Source: an uncultured Verrucomicrobiota bacterium
GTDB lineage: Bacteria > Verrucomicrobiota > Kiritimatiellia > RFP12 > UBA1067
Reading direction: 5' to 3'
Assembly (NCBI GenBank): GCA_946628745.1
Contig: CAMOXA010000064.1
Span: 1 to 7,921, forward strand
DNA: 7,921 nucleotides
In this document: piece after piece, positions 5,310 through 7,921 of the stretch
Numbering within the stretch: the stretch's first letter is position 1
Layout of the letters: every line of letters begins with the position of its first letter
The notes under the pieces: generated by a model
Told to the model about the DNA's origin: nothing
What the model saw: only the letters and a program-made list of their open reading frames with translations
The model's database searches: none
Position numbers and translations under genes: made by a program

Positions 5310-7921
5310 TTACAGCTGGTTCTCGGCGGCTTCTTTCTCGACATCCGAGAAGTTGATGTTCGGGAAGACTTCCTTCGCGTACTCAAGATAGTTGGGGAAG
5401 CGCTTCAGCGCGTCCTTGGCCATCGACTCGCCGTAGTTGGACGCCGTCGCGTCGTCGGCGAAGACGAGCTGCATTGTGAGCGCGACGCCGAACATCGCGT
5501 CCGCCTGCTCGCGCAGCTTCAGCTTGGGCGTGCCGTTGAGATTGCCCTTTCTGATGAACCTCTCGCATATCTCGCTGAGATTGGCGTGGTAGTCGCGGTA
5601 GAAGGACTGCCATGGTATCGTCTTCTGTCCCGTGGTCGCGCCTTTCTTGCGCACTGTCAGCTGCTTGTCGTCTACGGCGAGAACCTCCATGCCCTTGAGG
5701 TGCTTGTCCTTGGTGAAGCGCTGGAAGACGAAGCCCTTGATGTTGCGCTTCAGGATAGTCTGCACGGACTCCATCATGTCCACCTTGCGGATCTCCTTGT
5801 CGACCTCGATCTCGAGCTCGGCCGGCAGCTTGCCGTCCTCGTCGACCAGCGAGTCTTTCAAGGCCTGAAGCTGTCTCTTGGCCCCCTTCCAGTCGAGCTG
5901 GCGCAAGTTGCCGTTGGAGCATATCGCTTCAAACTTCGTGTGAATCTCCTCAAGACCGTTCTTGACGAACTCGGCGCGTTTTTCGGCGGCTTCCTTTTCG
6001 CGCCGTTCCGCCTCTTCCTTGGCGTCTTTTTCCTGCTTGATCAGCTGCAGCCGGCGGTTCTCGTCTCTGATTTTCCCCTGGATTCTGCTGAGCGCCTTCT
6101 TGCCGCTGTTTTCGAGCAGGGATTCCATCTTCTGCAGTTCGGAGAACTCGTTCGACTTCTGGAGTTCGTTGAAGCGGCCGACGATGTCGTTGGCGACCTT
6201 CGATTTGGCGTTGAGTATCTCGCCAGTGCGTTCGTAGGGTGCCATGGCGGATTCCACATCCGCCTGAAGTTCCCGTATCTGCATCGTCAGCTTGAGCGCG
6301 CCTGCCTGGGCGGCATAGGTCTTTGTCCAGAACTCCTGTATCTTGGACACCGCGTCGAGAATCGGGGGGAACACCGCGTCGGGCGAGCCGGCTTCTTGAG
6401 GCTGGGCCGGAGCCGCCCCGCCGGCGGTGCCGGGCTTCACGGCGGACTCGGCCTTCACGGCCTGAGCGACAAGCCACTTGAGCTGCTCCTTCCTGTACTC
6501 CTTGCCTTTAGGCGAAGCCGCGTCGGCCTCGTCGTCGTCCTTCGGCGGACGGAACTTGAAGCCGGCCTTCGCCGCTTCCGTCACCATCTTGCGGTAATCT
6601 TCCTCGGACATCGCATTCATGAGTTCCGTCACGTCGCCGGTTTCGGCGGCGGTTGAGAGCGCGGCGAACATCTTGCCCATCTCTTCCATCATTTTCGCCA
6701 TCGCCGCGTCGTTCGCAGGCGCGCCCATCGCCGCGGCCATCTGGCCCATCGCCGCGGCCATCTGGCCGACGGCGGCGGCCGGTGCCGCCTGCGCCGCGCC
6801 AGCCGTCCCTTCGGCGGCCCCGGAGAGAGCGCGCTCGGCGTCGAGAAGAACCTTGGTCTTGGGAGGCCTCATCGTCTGGAGAATTTCCGGTGGACACATC
6901 CCGGCGCACGCATCCTGCATGCGCTTCTGGAGCTTGGCGCAATCTTCACCAATCTTGTCCTTGAGCTTGTCAACCTTCGTTTGGAATTCCGGCAGTCTCT
7001 GGCTGACATCCTTGAGCGAGACGTCGATCTTGCGGTATTCCGCCGCGAGCGCGGCTTCCTCCTTGGCGCGATTCTTGGCGATGTTGTGCGACCAGGCGAA
7101 CCACACGAGACCGAGTATGACGACGATGCCCGCGATTACGCCGCCTATCACCATAGCGATCTTGCCGCCGACATTGCCCTGCGGTTCGTCGTCATCGTAA
7201 TCGGGTCTGTGCCGCGCCGCGACGCCGCTGTCGAGATCCGGCACGTCATCCCCGCCGTCCGCCGCCGGTCTGCTCACGGTGAGCTTCCTGCGGGGCTTGA
7301 TCGTCAGCTTCTTGCCGCCCGCGCCCGTTGCGATGCGCCCGGTGCCGCCGACGGCCGCCGCGCCGGCGGCCGCAGCCTGTGCGGGAGAGAGGGACTGGGT
7401 CGAAGAAAGGCCTGTCGTAAGGACTTTCTTGTAATCCTCCAGCAACGCCTCGAAGCTTGGATATCTGTCTTCGGGATTCATCGCCAGCATCTTCATCACC
7501 AGAAAATCTATCTGCGGCGAAAGGCCCGGCCTAACCTCGCTGGGCTTCTTCGGCGCGCCTTCGAAGCGCTTGCGCACGACCGCGGCCGCGTCCTCGCCTT
7601 CGAACGGCGCGACGCCGGTCAGCGCATGATATATCGTACCGCCCAGCGAATACATGTCGGCGCGGTAGTCGACAGGCTCTTTCTTCACCTTTTCGGGAGC
7701 GATGTAGTAGGGCGTACCCCAGATTTCGTTCGTGTCCTTCTGCATCGCCGCCAGGCCGAAGTCCACGAGTTTTGCATTGCCGTTGGCGTCGAGAAGAATG
7801 TTCTCGGGCTTGACATCGCCGTGGACGAGCCCCTGGTCGGCCGCGCACCTGAGAGCCTGGGCGACCTGCTCGCATATTTTCATCACGCGCGGCACGTCTA
7901 TCTTCGCGCCAGAATGGGCCA
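5310..7921 (-). CDS. Membrane-anchored Ser/Thr protein kinase with large unknown extracytoplasmic region, 5' end outside window
   Basis: This is a Hanks-type kinase of which 869 codons are visible, entering from the window edge. Numbering from the first whole codon (7919), the catalytic core shows HGDVKPEN at 33-40 (Asp35, Lys37, Asn40), DFG at 53-55, GTPYYIAPE at 68-76, DYRADMYSLGG and the NPEDRYPS segment of the C-lobe, ending near 150. The glycine loop, ATP-binding Lys and early C-helix lie outside the window. The catalytic loop is HGD rather than HRD. Then come an Ala/Gly stretch, a basic block (KPRRKLTV) and an acidic block (DYDDDEPQ), followed by one membrane helix at 254-276. The remaining 593 residues should be extracytoplasmic: a charged helical part with a Cys cluster, an Ala/Met-rich stretch with a perfect heptapeptide duplication, a Lys/Glu-rich coiled coil (about 5935-6100), and a C-terminal block (about 5330-5750) that I do not recognise. 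It lacks PASTA-like repeats. In-frame GTG at 7895 is not the start: the frame stays open to the edge and the kinase fold needs upstream sequence. ilvA follows after 8 nt. Confidence 0.92.
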   Translation of the reverse strand, partial: AHSGAKIDVPRVMKICEQVAQALRCAADQGLVHGDVKPENILLDANGNAKLVDFGLAAMQKDTNEIWGTPYYIAPEKVKKEPVDYRADMYSLGGTIYHALTGVAPFEGEDAAAVVRKRFEGAPKKPSEVRPGLSPQIDFLVMKMLAMNPEDRYPSFEALLEDYKKVLTTGLSSTQSLSPAQAAAAGAAAVGGTGRIATGAGGKKLTIKPRRKLTVSRPAADGGDDVPDLDSGVAARHRPDYDDDEPQGNVGGKIAMVIGGVIAGIVVILGLVWFAWSHNIAKNRAKEEAALAAEYRKIDVSLKDVSQRLPEFQTKVDKLKDKIGEDCAKLQKRMQDACAGMCPPEILQTMRPPKTKVLLDAERALSGAAEGTAGAAQAAPAAAVGQMAAAMGQMAAAMGAPANDAAMAKMMEEMGKMFAALSTAAETGDVTELMNAMSEEDYRKMVTEAAKAGFKFRPPKDDDEADAASPKGKEYRKEQLKWLVAQAVKAESAVKPGTAGGAAPAQPQEAGSPDAVFPPILDAVSKIQEFWTKTYAAQAGALKLTMQIRELQADVESAMAPYERTGEILNAKSKVANDIVGRFNELQKSNEFSELQKMESLLENSGKKALSRIQGKIRDENRRLQLIKQEKDAKEEAERREKEAAEKRAEFVKNGLEEIHTKFEAICSNGNLRQLDWKGAKRQLQALKDSLVDEDGKLPAELEIEVDKEIRKVDMMESVQTILKRNIKGFVFQRFTKDKHLKGMEVLAVDDKQLTVRKKGATTGQKTIPWQSFYRDYHANLSEICERFIRKGNLNGTPKLKLREQADAMFGVALTMQLVFADDATASNYGESMAKDALKRFPNYLEYAKEVFPNINFSDVEKEAAENQL
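6723..6767 (-). repeat. 21-bp tandem repeat, two copies, coding for duplicated GQMAAAM
   Basis: Two identical 21-bp units (6724-6744 and 6745-6765) lie head to tail in the kinase gene, with one matching base before and two after. They encode the heptapeptide GQMAAAM twice within an Ala/Met-rich stretch. The period keeps the frame, so copy-number change would add or remove seven residues without breaking the gene. It is a coding microsatellite, not a mobile element. Confidence 0.9.
7092..7160 (-). other. Single transmembrane helix of the kinase
   Basis: These codons give 23 uninterrupted non-polar residues, from IAMVIGGVIAG to LVWFAW. Acidic then Gly/Lys residues precede them and a charged helical stretch (NIAKNRAKEE) follows. 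It is the only strong membrane segment in the visible protein, and it divides the cytoplasmic kinase from the C-terminal extracytoplasmic part. Confidence 0.9.

Noticed and set aside
2236..5391. 1051-aa open frame on the plus strand opposite symporter and ilvA
   Set aside because: It is antisense to well-supported genes and translates to Arg/His/Glu-rich sequence without domains. Such long antisense frames arise from codon bias in GC-rich genes.
5301..6656. 451-aa plus-strand open frame rich in Leu, Val and Arg, opposite the kinase ectodomain
   Set aside because: It is antisense to the kinase. The Leu richness comes from the complement of Glu/Lys-rich coiled-coil codons, not from real membrane or repeat segments.
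6723..6767. Possible CRISPR or mobile-element repeat
   Set aside because: Only two adjoining 21-bp copies without spacers, in frame within a coding region; it is a coding tandem duplication.
7893..7895. GTG as the start of the kinase
   Set aside because: The frame is open to the window edge, and a start here would remove the ATP-binding lobe, so the gene is cut by the window rather than short.

Overview
The window (about 60% GC by eye) carries five genes, all on the minus strand. In transcription order, from high to low coordinates, they are: a transmembrane Ser/Thr protein kinase (5' end outside the window), a biosynthetic threonine deaminase (ilvA), a FucP-type sugar/H+ symporter, a short lipoprotein-like FAD:protein FMN transferase (apbE), and an ABC-F ATPase (3' end outside the window). 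The junctions are 8 nt, 15 nt, a 4-nt overlap and a 14-nt overlap. There is no room for internal promoters or terminators of usual size, so the block looks like one transcription unit. The promoter would lie upstream of 7921 and the terminator beyond position 1, neither of which is visible.

Layout: 7921-5310 is the kinase, with a cytoplasmic catalytic domain, a charged juxtamembrane linker, one membrane helix and a large extracytoplasmic part of unknown function. 5301-3796 is IlvA with two C-terminal ACT-like regulatory regions. 3780-2410 is the symporter. 2413-1565 is ApbE, starting at a GTG inside the symporter stop codon. 1578 to beyond 1 is the ABC-F protein. No RNA gene, mobile element, CRISPR array or non-coding stretch over 300 bases was seen.

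The organism is a bacterium. A large membrane-anchored Hanks-type kinase with an unfamiliar non-PASTA ectodomain, the high GC and the mixed Shine-Dalgarno use would fit the Planctomycetota/Verrucomicrobiota/Lentisphaerota group, including Kiritimatiellae. This is only an inference from style and no marker gene is present.

The genes do not form a recognisable single pathway: signalling, isoleucine biosynthesis, sugar uptake, flavin attachment to exported proteins, and ribosome-associated translation control sit together. Four of the five are members of well-known families. The main unknown is the roughly 590-residue extracytoplasmic half of the kinase. Secondary curiosities are the unusually short ApbE and the heterogeneous, tightly packed operon.
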